Shown here: positions 1-6,310 of the stretch, piece after piece
How the letters are laid out: every line of letters starts with the position of its first letter
Numbering within the stretch: the first letter of the stretch is position 1
Assembly (NCBI GenBank): GCA_021793935.1
Contig: JAJYRV010000029.1
Coordinates: 1-12,654, forward strand
Origin: Actinomycetes bacterium
GTDB lineage: Bacteria > Actinomycetota > Actinomycetes > Actinomycetales > Beutenbergiaceae
Direction of reading: 5' to 3'
Length of the DNA: 12,654 nucleotides
The notes under the pieces: model-generated
Database searches by the model: none
Seen by the model: the letters and a program-made list of their open reading frames with translations, nothing else
Told to the model about the DNA's origin: nothing
Position numbers and translations under genes: made by a program

Positions 1-125
1 TCGCGGTGCTCGACGCGAGCCCGCTCGACCGTGATCCGAACCAGACGAGAGTGCTCGCCACGCTCGTGGGCGGAGAAGCGGTGTTTGACGATTCGGGGCG
101 ATGGGAGGGCACAGTAGGCAGATGA
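1..125 (+). CDS. C-terminal end of an amidohydrolase-like protein (partial)
   Basis: Only the last 40 codons are present, in the frame starting at base 3 and ending with TGA at 123-125; the gene begins before the window. The residues read like the tail of a metal-dependent amidohydrolase (amidohydrolase 3 / YtcJ-like): a segment VLDASPLDRDP followed by RVLATLVGGEAVF matches the pattern 'vvLdrDPl...vrvlaTvvGGevv' that closes the small beta-sandwich domain of these enzymes. No catalytic residues fall in the visible part, so substrate and activity cannot be judged. Its stop codon overlaps the start of the following SDR gene (ATGA at 122-125), so the two are almost certainly co-transcribed and translationally coupled, which suggests that they serve one pathway. 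Family assignment rests on 40 residues and is moderately sure. Confidence 0.6.
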   Translation, partial: AVLDASPLDRDPNQTRVLATLVGGEAVFDDSGRWEGTVGR

Positions 126-862
126 GTAGTGAAATGGGCGTGGCGCTCGTGACCGGCGGGACCTCCGGGATCGGCCTCGCGATCGCTCGCGGGCTTGCCG
201 AGCGCGGATACGAGGTCATCGTCACGGGCCGGACCCCGCCCGCGGTCGGGGAAGGGGAAGCTGCCGGAGCGCTGGAACACCTCGCCGTCGACCACGCCGA
301 TCCGGGCTCGGTCGCACACGTGCGCGACCACCTCGAGCGCCGGGGACCGCTTGCCGCCTTGGTCAATAACGTCGGCCGGCGCCACGGCGCGCACCTGGGG
401 GAGCTCGAGTGGGAATCGCTGCGCGAGACCTTCGAACTCAACGCCATCTCGGCGATCATGCTCACCCAGGGCCTCCTGCCCGAATTCGGCGCCGACGGCG
501 GTGCGATCGTCAACGTGAGCTCGCGCCTCGCGCGGGTGGGCATGGCTGGGGTGAGCGGGTACGCGGCCTCGAAGGGGGCGGTCAATGGCTTCACCGTCGC
601 CGCCGCCGTCGAACTCGCCCCGAAACGCATCCGCGTCAACGCGATCGCGCCGGGAATGACGAAGACGCCCCTCATCGAGGAGTGGCTCGCGGAACAACCC
701 GACGCGCAGGCCGCCGAGGCGCAGGTGTCGGCGCGGGTCCCCCTCGGCACGCTCGCCACACCGGCGGACATCGCGGGGGCAGCGGTGTTCCTCGCCAGTC
801 CGGAATCGAGGTACATCACCGGGGTCGTGCTCCCGGTGGACGGCGGTTACACCGCAAGCTAA
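122..862 (+). CDS. SDR-family NAD(P)-dependent oxidoreductase (SDR1)
   Basis: A classical short-chain dehydrogenase/reductase of 246 residues, expected to act in the cytoplasm on an alcohol or ketone. Visible motifs are the N-terminal cofactor loop TGGTSGIG, an NNVG segment in place of the usual NNAG, catalytic N107, S134, Y147 and K151 (YAASK), and the C-terminal PVDGGY that ends many family members. An ATG at 101 is in frame, but the start at 122 is preferred: it overlaps the upstream TGA as ATGA, has a G-rich stretch upstream (GGGAGGG, 103-109), and makes the protein exactly as long as the second SDR in this window, with all four catalytic residues at identical positions. The two SDRs also share a distinctive 'PGMT(K/R)TPL..EWL' segment and are evidently paralogues. 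The substrate is unknown. The gene is coupled to an amidohydrolase-like gene and convergent with the LysR gene. Confidence 0.9.
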   Translation: MSSEMGVALVTGGTSGIGLAIARGLAERGYEVIVTGRTPPAVGEGEAAGALEHLAVDHADPGSVAHVRDHLERRGPLAALVNNVGRRHGAHLGELEWESLRETFELNAISAIMLTQGLLPEFGADGGAIVNVSSRLARVGMAGVSGYAASKGAVNGFTVAAAVELAPKRIRVNAIAPGMTKTPLIEEWLAEQPDAQAAEAQVSARVPLGTLATPADIAGAAVFLASPESRYITGVVLPVDGGYTAS

Positions 863-863
863 C

Positions 864-893
864 CCCCTACACCCAGCCCCTTACACCCAGCCC
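864..893. repeat. Short tandem repeat at convergent gene ends
   Basis: The segment TACACCCAGCCC occurs at 868-879 and again at 882-893, a period of 14 bases, with C-rich bases before each copy. The first copy fills the 18-base gap between SDR1 and the LysR gene. The second carries the TAA stop (881-883 on the - strand) and the last codons of the LysR gene. It looks like a small slippage duplication; no hairpin or T-tract terminator is evident here. Confidence 0.7.
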
Positions 894-1774
894 GCGCGGT
901 CCTGCAACGCCGCGAAGCTGAATGCGATCGCCTGCCGGCACGCTTCGATGGCAGGGGAGCGGTCGGTGCCCCGGCGCACGACGGTGAGCACCTTTCGGTA
1001 CATCACCTCAGGCAGTCCGGCGACGCGGGTGAGGGAATCGGGGAGCCCCTGACCGATCGTGCTGGGCAGGAACGCCGCCGCCACTCCCCGCTCCACGAGT
1101 TGCCGGTGCACGGTGGGGTCGGGGGATTCGAACCGCACCCGGGGCTCGAAGCCCGCCTTCCGACACGTGGCAACGCTCCAACGGAACGAATCGCTGTTGC
1201 GCGGCTCCATCGCCCAATGCACCTGACCGGGATCGGCCTCCTCCGAGGGGAGGAACGCCCGGATCGGTTCTCTCCCGAGATCCGTGCGCACCAGGCCGAG
1301 GGTCGGAGGCAGCGGCACGCCGGGATATTCATCGGCGACGGCGATATCCGCTCGCCTCGCCAGCACCTCGTCGATCGCTTCCTCCGGGTCGAGTTGGCGA
1401 AACTCCAGGTTGAGCGCCGGGGCGAGTTCCCGCAGGTGCGCCGCGACCTCCGCGAGCATTCGCAGCGCGAAACTATGGAAGCCCACGAGCCGAACCCGCC
1501 CGGCCAGGGCGTCACGGCTCGCGCTCAGGTCCGCCTCGGCCTGTTCCAGCGCGGCGAGGATGTCCTCGGTTTGGGCAACGAGTTGCCACGCCGCGTCGGT
1601 GAGGATGACGCCCCGACCGACGGTCTCCAGCAGACGCACGCCGGTCTCCTGCTCCAACCGGCTCAGCCGCTGGGAAATATTGGAGGTGCTCATCTGCAGC
1701 GATCGCGCCGCGGCGGTCACGCTTCCGTGAAGCGCGACTTCGCGCAGAAGAGCGAGCTTGTGAACATCGAGCAT
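881..1774 (-). CDS. LysR-family transcriptional regulator
   Basis: A protein of 297 residues, the normal length for LysR-type regulators. Residues about 5-65 form the N-terminal winged helix-turn-helix: LALLREVALHGSVTAAA, then the recognition helix region STSNISQRLSRLE, then the wing GVRLLE. A linker helix and a two-lobed effector-binding domain (about 90-290) follow. The frame is open for 19 more codons upstream, but the start at 1774 is chosen because the family begins just before this helix and because AGGGG sits about 6 bases upstream; the upstream codons also overlap the predicted promoter. It is divergent from the ectoine-type operon with a 134-base intergenic region, the classic arrangement for a LysR protein that controls the neighbouring operon and itself. 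The effector is unknown; a pathway intermediate such as N-acetyl-diaminobutyrate is a guess. Ectoine catabolism is more usually controlled by EnuR (MocR type) and AsnC/DoeX. Confidence 0.9.
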   Translation of the reverse strand: MLDVHKLALLREVALHGSVTAAARSLQMSTSNISQRLSRLEQETGVRLLETVGRGVILTDAAWQLVAQTEDILAALEQAEADLSASRDALAGRVRLVGFHSFALRMLAEVAAHLRELAPALNLEFRQLDPEEAIDEVLARRADIAVADEYPGVPLPPTLGLVRTDLGREPIRAFLPSEEADPGQVHWAMEPRNSDSFRWSVATCRKAGFEPRVRFESPDPTVHRQLVERGVAAAFLPSTIGQGLPDSLTRVAGLPEVMYRKVLTVVRRGTDRSPAIEACRQAIAFSFAALQDRAGWV

Positions 1775-1787
1775 CCGCACCCCTATC

Positions 1788-1804
1788 GTTAACTCAAAAT
1801 GAAC
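1788..1804. promoter_or_regulatory. LysR-box-like dyad (GTT-N11-AAC)
   Basis: GTT at 1788-1790 and AAC at 1802-1804 form an interrupted dyad containing the T-N11-A pattern (T1790, A1802) typical of LysR binding sites. It lies at the predicted -10/start region of the LysR gene, where binding would repress that gene. An additional small dyad ACTG-TAT-CAGT overlaps at 1803-1813. Such short patterns arise often by chance, so this is a weak call supported mainly by position. Confidence 0.3.
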
Positions 1805-1831
1805 TGTATCAGTCGCATGTTTTCCCTTCAA
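1803..1831 (-). promoter_or_regulatory. Putative sigma-70-type promoter of the LysR gene
   Basis: Read on the - strand: a -35 box TTGAAG (1826-1831), a spacer of exactly 17 bases, and a -10 box TACAGT (1803-1808). Each box matches the consensus at four of six positions. The predicted start of transcription is near 1796, giving a leader of about 20 bases with AGGGG before the ATG at 1774. Confidence 0.45.
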
Positions 1832-1855
1832 TAAAGAGTCAGGGGGGTCTAGGCT
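1827..1855 (+). promoter_or_regulatory. Possible promoter of the catabolic operon
   Basis: The best candidate on the + strand is TAGGCT (1850-1855), an actinobacterial-style -10, with a poor -35 TTCAAT (1827-1832) 17 bases upstream. The -35 region overlaps that of the divergent LysR promoter. Arms CCTTCA (1825-1830) and TGAAGG (1855-1860) form an inverted repeat around it. A weak -35 suits an activator-dependent promoter. TTGACG at 1871 was considered and rejected because its -10 would fall on the ribosome site. Confidence 0.3.
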
Positions 1856-1908
1856 GAAGGTCCTAAGCGTTTGACGCTGTGGTGTAATCCGCGTTCGAAG
1901 GAGATCTT

Positions 1909-3123
1909 ATGCGTGGAGAATTCGTCACCATCGCGGAGCTCGATGCCCGGCTAGAGGGTGTTCGAGCGCGCATGCGGGCACGCGAGCTTGGTGGGCTCAT
2001 TGTTGCTGACCCCGCAAACATTTATTACCTCAGCGGCTACGATGCCTGGTCGTTCTATACTCCGCAGATCCTGTTCGTTCCGCTAGAGGGGGAACCGATC
2101 CTGGCGATGCGGGAGATGGACGCCCTCGGTGCGCATCGGACCGCCCTGAAATACGCCGAAAATGTGCTCGGCTATCCCGAACACCTCGTCCATCACCCCG
2201 ATGTGCACCCGATGGAGTGGGTCGCGAGGAAGCTGCGGGATGCCGGCTATGCCCGCCCGATGACCGTGGGTTTCGAAGGAGACGCCCACTTCTTCGCGGT
2301 GCGCTCCTACCTCTCCTTCCTCCAGGAGATCCCCGAATGGGAACTCGTGGAGAGCAAGGAACTCGTCAACTGGGTGCGGCTAGTGAAATCGGACGCCGAG
2401 ATCACGCTGATGAGGTGCGCCGGCGCGATCGCCTCGGAAGCGATGCGCAGCGCCGTCGCCGCGATCGAGGAGGGCGTCACGCTCAACGTCGTCGCCGCCC
2501 AGGTGCTCGAGGCCCAGGCGCGAGGAGTCGGGCCGATCGACGGCGATTATCCGGCGATCGTGCCGATGTTCCCGCACGGGGAGAGCGCGAACACCCCGCA
2601 CCTCACGTGGAGCTCTACGCCGGTGGCCACGGGAGAGATCGTCTCGGTAGAACTTGCCGGGGTCTACCAGCGCTACCACAGCCCGCTCGCCCGCAGCATC
2701 ATCCTCGGCACTCCCTCCCGGGAACTTGACCGGGTCGCGGGAGCGACCGTCGAAGGAATCAACGCCGCGTTGGAGGAAATGAAACCCGGCAACACCCCGG
2801 AAGACGTGACCGCCGCGTGGAACGCGGTGATGAAGCGCAACGGCTTACGAAAGGACTCCCGGCTCGGCTACTCGATCGGTATCGGCTATCCCCCCGATTG
2901 GGGGGAGCGGACCGTGAGCATCCGCGAGGGCGATGAAACCGTGTTCACCGAAAACATGACGTTCCACATGATTGCGGGAATGTGGCTCGCCCACGACAGT
3001 TTCGAAGTTTCAGAATCCGTACGGATCGGCCCCCGGGGCGCGGAGGTGCTGACCAATTGCCCTCGCGCCCTCATAGTGAAGGAGGACTATGAACGCCCAG
3101 ATCACTATTCCCTTCGCGCTTAG
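1909..3123 (+). CDS. doeA: Ectoine hydrolase, DoeA/EutD type (M24 family)
   Basis: The product has 404 residues, close to known DoeA proteins. It has the two-domain build of creatinase and Xaa-Pro peptidases: an N-terminal domain (about 10-160) and a pita-bread domain (about 165-390). Family signatures are YYLSGYDAWSFY (39-50), YPAIVPMFPHGESANTPHLTW, VELAGVYQRYHSPLARS, GYSIGIGYPPDWGE (320-333) and MTFHMIAGMW (350-359). DoeA hydrolyses the ectoine ring to N-acetyl-2,4-diaminobutyrate in the cytoplasm. As in creatinase, most metal ligands of Xaa-Pro peptidases are not conserved: the second Asp position reads SPLARS and the His position reads GYSIG, while a Glu remains at 248 (VELAG). The start at 1909 has AAGGAG five bases upstream. 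It is first in the operon and its last 35 bases overlap the next gene. Codons early in the gene look more A/T-rich than those of its neighbours, and one TTA codon occurs at 2845. Creatinase or peptidase activity is less likely. Confidence 0.8.
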   Translation: MRGEFVTIAELDARLEGVRARMRARELGGLIVADPANIYYLSGYDAWSFYTPQILFVPLEGEPILAMREMDALGAHRTALKYAENVLGYPEHLVHHPDVHPMEWVARKLRDAGYARPMTVGFEGDAHFFAVRSYLSFLQEIPEWELVESKELVNWVRLVKSDAEITLMRCAGAIASEAMRSAVAAIEEGVTLNVVAAQVLEAQARGVGPIDGDYPAIVPMFPHGESANTPHLTWSSTPVATGEIVSVELAGVYQRYHSPLARSIILGTPSRELDRVAGATVEGINAALEEMKPGNTPEDVTAAWNAVMKRNGLRKDSRLGYSIGIGYPPDWGERTVSIREGDETVFTENMTFHMIAGMWLAHDSFEVSESVRIGPRGAEVLTNCPRALIVKEDYERPDHYSLRA

Positions 3124-4285
3124 GACCGACCAACTCATCGGCTCGGTCATCGACTCCTCGACGGCCCTCCTTGCGAGCCAGCGCCACGACATCGTCCGCT
3201 TCGCCATGGGCGCCCCGGGCGAGGATCTCATCCCCCTCGCCGAACTCGACGCGGCGTACGCCACGGCGAAGGCGGGGCGATACGACTACGGTGAGAGCGA
3301 AGGCGAACCTCGGCTTCGGGAGCAGATCCTCAAGCTCAGCGCAGAATCCGGCCAGGCGACGGCGGACGAACGCATCCTCGTCACCAGCGGCGGGATGCAG
3401 GGGTTGGACATCGCGTTCAAACTCTTCGTCGATCCCGGCGACGTCGTCGTCATCGAGGCCCCGACCTACACCAACGGCTACGCGACCGCGCTGAGCTACG
3501 GCGCGGACGTCCTGCCCGTGCCGGTGGATGAGGAGGGAATGATCGTTGAACAGCTCCCGGACCTCGTCGCCGCGAAGGGCCGGGCACCGAAAGCGATCTA
3601 CACCGTCCCGAACTTCCAGAACCCCTCCGGGGTGACGATGAGCCGCGCTCGGCGCGAGGAACTGCTGCGCCTGGCGGAAACATGGGGCGCAGTGATCATC
3701 GACGACGACCCGTACGGGGCGCTGCGATTCTCCGGCGCGCCCGAGCCCGGCTTCCTCGAACTCGCCCCGCAACACCCCCTCGTGTTCGGTGTCCGCACGT
3801 TTTCTAAGATCATCGCTCCGGGCCTGCGCACGGGGTGGATCGATGTCGACCCGAATATCCGCGACCTCGCGATCGCTGCGAAGCAGGCGATGGATACGTG
3901 CACGCAGGTCCCCGCGCAACACACCGTCGCGCAGTTCCTGGAAGAGGGGCACCTGGGTACCCACATCGCCCGGCTGCTGCCGATGTATGCCGAACGAAAG
4001 GACGCGATGCGCCGAGAGCTGCACGCGCACTTCGGCGAATCGATGCGGGCGACGGACCCGGACGGCGGATTCTTCCTCTGGGTGACGTTCGAGGGCGAGC
4101 TCGCCGGCATCGACACCGAGGAGCTGTTCCCCCGGGCGCTCGCGAACGGCGTCGCCTACATCCCGGGGCCGGCGTTCACCACCGACGGTTCGATGCGGTC
4201 GAGCCTTCGGCTGTGCTTCGCCACCTCGACTCCCGAGCGGATCGAAGAAGGTGTTCAGCGCCTCGCGCAAACGGTGAGGGGCTGA
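3089..4285 (+). CDS. PLP-dependent aminotransferase, class I/II fold
   Basis: A fold-type I aminotransferase of 398 residues, like the catalytic half of MocR proteins and the LysN/2-aminoadipate aminotransferase group, but without a DNA-binding domain. Visible residues are NPSG (178-181), DDDPYG (205-210) which positions the PLP ring, the Schiff-base lysine K240 in FSKIIAPGLRTGW, and R374 (LRLCFA), expected to bind the substrate alpha-carboxylate. It would move an amino group between an amino acid and a 2-oxo acid. The start at 3089 has a strong AAGGAGG immediately upstream (3079-3085) inside the 3' end of the doeA-like gene, so the two genes overlap by 35 bases. It ends one base before the M20 gene. 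A class I aminotransferase is not part of the standard ectoine pathway, and the operon encodes a second aminotransferase. It may act on a diaminobutyrate or hydroxylated intermediate, but the substrate is unknown. Confidence 0.85.
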   Translation: MNAQITIPFALRTDQLIGSVIDSSTALLASQRHDIVRFAMGAPGEDLIPLAELDAAYATAKAGRYDYGESEGEPRLREQILKLSAESGQATADERILVTSGGMQGLDIAFKLFVDPGDVVVIEAPTYTNGYATALSYGADVLPVPVDEEGMIVEQLPDLVAAKGRAPKAIYTVPNFQNPSGVTMSRARREELLRLAETWGAVIIDDDPYGALRFSGAPEPGFLELAPQHPLVFGVRTFSKIIAPGLRTGWIDVDPNIRDLAIAAKQAMDTCTQVPAQHTVAQFLEEGHLGTHIARLLPMYAERKDAMRRELHAHFGESMRATDPDGGFFLWVTFEGELAGIDTEELFPRALANGVAYIPGPAFTTDGSMRSSLRLCFATSTPERIEEGVQRLAQTVRG

Positions 4286-4286
4286 C

Positions 4287-5546
4287 ATGAGTGAATTCAC
4301 CGACCTCGAGGCCACGGCCCTCGGTTACGTCAGCCGCACCCAGATCGTCGTCGACACCTGCCAGCTCATCATCGCCCGGGGCGAGAACCCGGGCGAGACC
4401 GAAGCGCAAACCGTTCGCTGGCTGCGCGAGATGTGCCGGCGGATCGGGGCAGAGGCGACGACGTGGGAGTTCGAGCCCGGGCGGGAGAACCTCCACGCCT
4501 GGCTCGGACCGGAGCAGGGCCCGGCGATCCTCTTCCTCGGCCACTCCGATGTCGTCCCCGCCGGCGAGGGCTGGGATGGCGACCCGTTCCGGCCCCGCTT
4601 CGGTCACGACGCGATCATCGGCCGCGGCGCCGCCGACATGAAAGGGGGGCTCGCCGCCGTCGTCGCAGCGATGGACGCGATCCACCGGATCAACCCAGAC
4701 ATCCGACTCGAACTGCTGTGCACGGGGGATGAAGAGGACCGCTCCCTGGGGATCCGCGCCGCCCTCGAGCGCTTCGCGGGCAAGGAGTACCTCGCGTGCA
4801 TCGTCGCGGAGCCGACCAACCTCGACGTCGTCGTCGGTTGCCGCGGCGCGAGCAACTTCTGGGTGCAGGTCACCGGTTCCTCCGCCCACGCGGGCAGGCC
4901 CGAGGACGGCGCCAACTCGATCGAAGCGGCCAGTCTCCTCATCGACCTCGTGCGCGCCCACCACCGGCAAGCCAGCGATTACGAGGCGGATCCGCTGCTG
5001 GGAGCAGTGACGTGGAACGTCGGCACGATCAGCGGCGGCACCGGCACGTCGATGGTCCCCCGGGAAACCCTCGTGACGATCGACCGGCGCACGATGCCCG
5101 GGGAGGATCCGCAGGAGATTCTCGAGAGCCTGCTGACCCAACTGCGGCTCGACATCGAGGAGCTCAGCAACGCAGACTGGTTCGAAGTCAACGGAGGTGT
5201 GGATATGGAAATGCCGGGGTTTCGCTCATCCCCCGATTCCGATCTCGTGCGCACCGCCCGCGAAGCGCTCCTCGCCCTGGGCCAGCCCGCGCTCGTGACG
5301 GGCTGGACAGCGGCCTGCGAAGGCGGGTTCTTCGCACGCATGGGGGTGCCCACGGTGGTGCTCGGCCCGGGGGACGTCAACACCCAGGCCCACCAGCCGA
5401 ACGAAGAAGTATCCATCAGTGATCTCGTCCATGCCGCCCACGCTTACGTCCTCATGGGGCTCCGGCTCGCCGCGCCGGGGGAAGGGGCAGACTGGGGCGA
5501 GAGTGAACTGGGAGACGACAGTGACAAGGAGAGGATGGCTCTGTGA
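4287..5546 (+). CDS. M20-family metallo-deacylase (ArgE/DapE-like)
   Basis: A 419-residue M20 hydrolase with all expected catalytic residues: H86 and D88 (GHSDVV), bridging D117 (GAADMKGG), general base E149 with metal ligand E150 (GDEED), E175 (AEPTN) and H369 (AHQPNEE). These bind two metal ions, usually zinc. The dimerisation domain begins near GCRGASNFWVQV and includes SSAHAGRPEDGAN. The family removes acyl groups from amino acids (ArgE, DapE, aminoacylase 1). In this operon the obvious substrate is the N-acetyl-2,4-diaminobutyrate made by DoeA, so it would replace the unrelated DoeB/EutE deacetylase (succinylglutamate desuccinylase/aspartoacylase family), which is not visible here. M20 proteins have been named DoeB2 in some annotations; that match could not be tested. 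The start has GAGGGG five bases upstream and lies one base after the previous stop. The stop overlaps the next start as GTGA. Confidence 0.85.
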   Translation: MSEFTDLEATALGYVSRTQIVVDTCQLIIARGENPGETEAQTVRWLREMCRRIGAEATTWEFEPGRENLHAWLGPEQGPAILFLGHSDVVPAGEGWDGDPFRPRFGHDAIIGRGAADMKGGLAAVVAAMDAIHRINPDIRLELLCTGDEEDRSLGIRAALERFAGKEYLACIVAEPTNLDVVVGCRGASNFWVQVTGSSAHAGRPEDGANSIEAASLLIDLVRAHHRQASDYEADPLLGAVTWNVGTISGGTGTSMVPRETLVTIDRRTMPGEDPQEILESLLTQLRLDIEELSNADWFEVNGGVDMEMPGFRSSPDSDLVRTAREALLALGQPALVTGWTAACEGGFFARMGVPTVVLGPGDVNTQAHQPNEEVSISDLVHAAHAYVLMGLRLAAPGEGADWGESELGDDSDKERMAL

Positions 5547-6283
5547 CACGAGTGGCGTTGGTGACGGGTTCGACGTCGGGCATCGGCGTCGTCGTCGCGC
5601 AAAAACTCATCGACGACGGCTTCCAGGTGGCCCTCAGCGGCCGCTCCCGAGAACGTGGGGAGCGGGTCGCGGCGGACCTGGGTGAGCAGGCGGAGTTCTT
5701 CCCCGCCGATCTCACCGGCGAGGGGAACGCCCGCGCCCTCGCCGACGAGGTGGCCCGGGCCTACGGCCGGCTCGATGTGCTCGTGAACAACGCGGCCATC
5801 GACCACACCAACGATCTGTTGGAGGTCACCGAACAGGAGATCCGCGAAACCTTCGAGACGAACACATTCGCCGCGATGAACCTCCTCATCGGCGCCGCGC
5901 GCCACATGCGCAGCCGGGGCGGGGCGATCATCAACATCACGTCCCGGCTCGCGAGCATCGGCGTGCCGACGATGGGCATCTACTCCGCATCGAAGGGGGC
6001 GATGCTCGCCTTCACCACCGCGGCGGCAGTGGATCTGGCGAAATACAATATCCGGGTCAATGCCGTGGCGCCGGGAATGACCCGCACCCCGTTGTACCAG
6101 GAGTGGCTCGAGAGCCTGCCGGACCCGGCCGCCGAGGCGGCGAAGGTCGCCTCGGCGATCCCGATGGGGCGAATCGCTGAACCCGAGGACGTCGCCGCGG
6201 TCGTACGCTTCCTCGCCTCTCCGGAGGCCGCCTACCTCACCGGCGCCTCGATCCCCGTCGAAGGTGGCTACCTCGCCACCTGA
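5543..6283 (+). CDS. SDR-family NAD(P)-dependent oxidoreductase (SDR2)
   Basis: A 246-residue classical short-chain dehydrogenase/reductase. Motifs are TGSTSGIG in the cofactor loop, NNAA in place of NNAG, catalytic N107, S134, Y147 and K151 (YSASK), and the C-terminal PVEGGY. It starts with GTG whose last bases form the TGA of the M20 gene (GTGA, four-base overlap), with AAGGAGAGG at 5526-5534 as ribosome site. It is a paralogue of SDR1 at the left of the window: same length, same catalytic positions, and the shared 'PGMT(K/R)TPL..EWL' substrate-loop segment. Its place inside the operon suggests that it oxidises a hydroxyl or reduces a carbonyl of a pathway intermediate. One possibility is a hydroxylated derivative coming from 5-hydroxyectoine, since hydroxyectoine-specific EutB and EutC are not seen. 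Assignment to the family is firm; the substrate is inference. Confidence 0.9.
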   Translation: MTRVALVTGSTSGIGVVVAQKLIDDGFQVALSGRSRERGERVAADLGEQAEFFPADLTGEGNARALADEVARAYGRLDVLVNNAAIDHTNDLLEVTEQEIRETFETNTFAAMNLLIGAARHMRSRGGAIINITSRLASIGVPTMGIYSASKGAMLAFTTAAAVDLAKYNIRVNAVAPGMTRTPLYQEWLESLPDPAAEAAKVASAIPMGRIAEPEDVAAVVRFLASPEAAYLTGASIPVEGGYLAT

Positions 6284-6310
6284 CCGCCCTCGAAGACGAA
6301 GAAGGAGAAC

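Noticed and set aside
1871..1888. TTGACG (1871-1876) and TGTAAT (1883-1888) as a promoter for the catabolic operon
   Set aside because: The boxes are only six bases apart, and a correctly spaced -10 for TTGACG would fall on the ribosome site of the gene.
3071..4315. Long open frame on the - strand (about 414 codons) opposite the class I aminotransferase
   Set aside because: Its translation is Arg/Ala/Gly-rich with no family motifs and mirrors the codon structure of the + strand gene, as expected for antisense frames in high-GC DNA.
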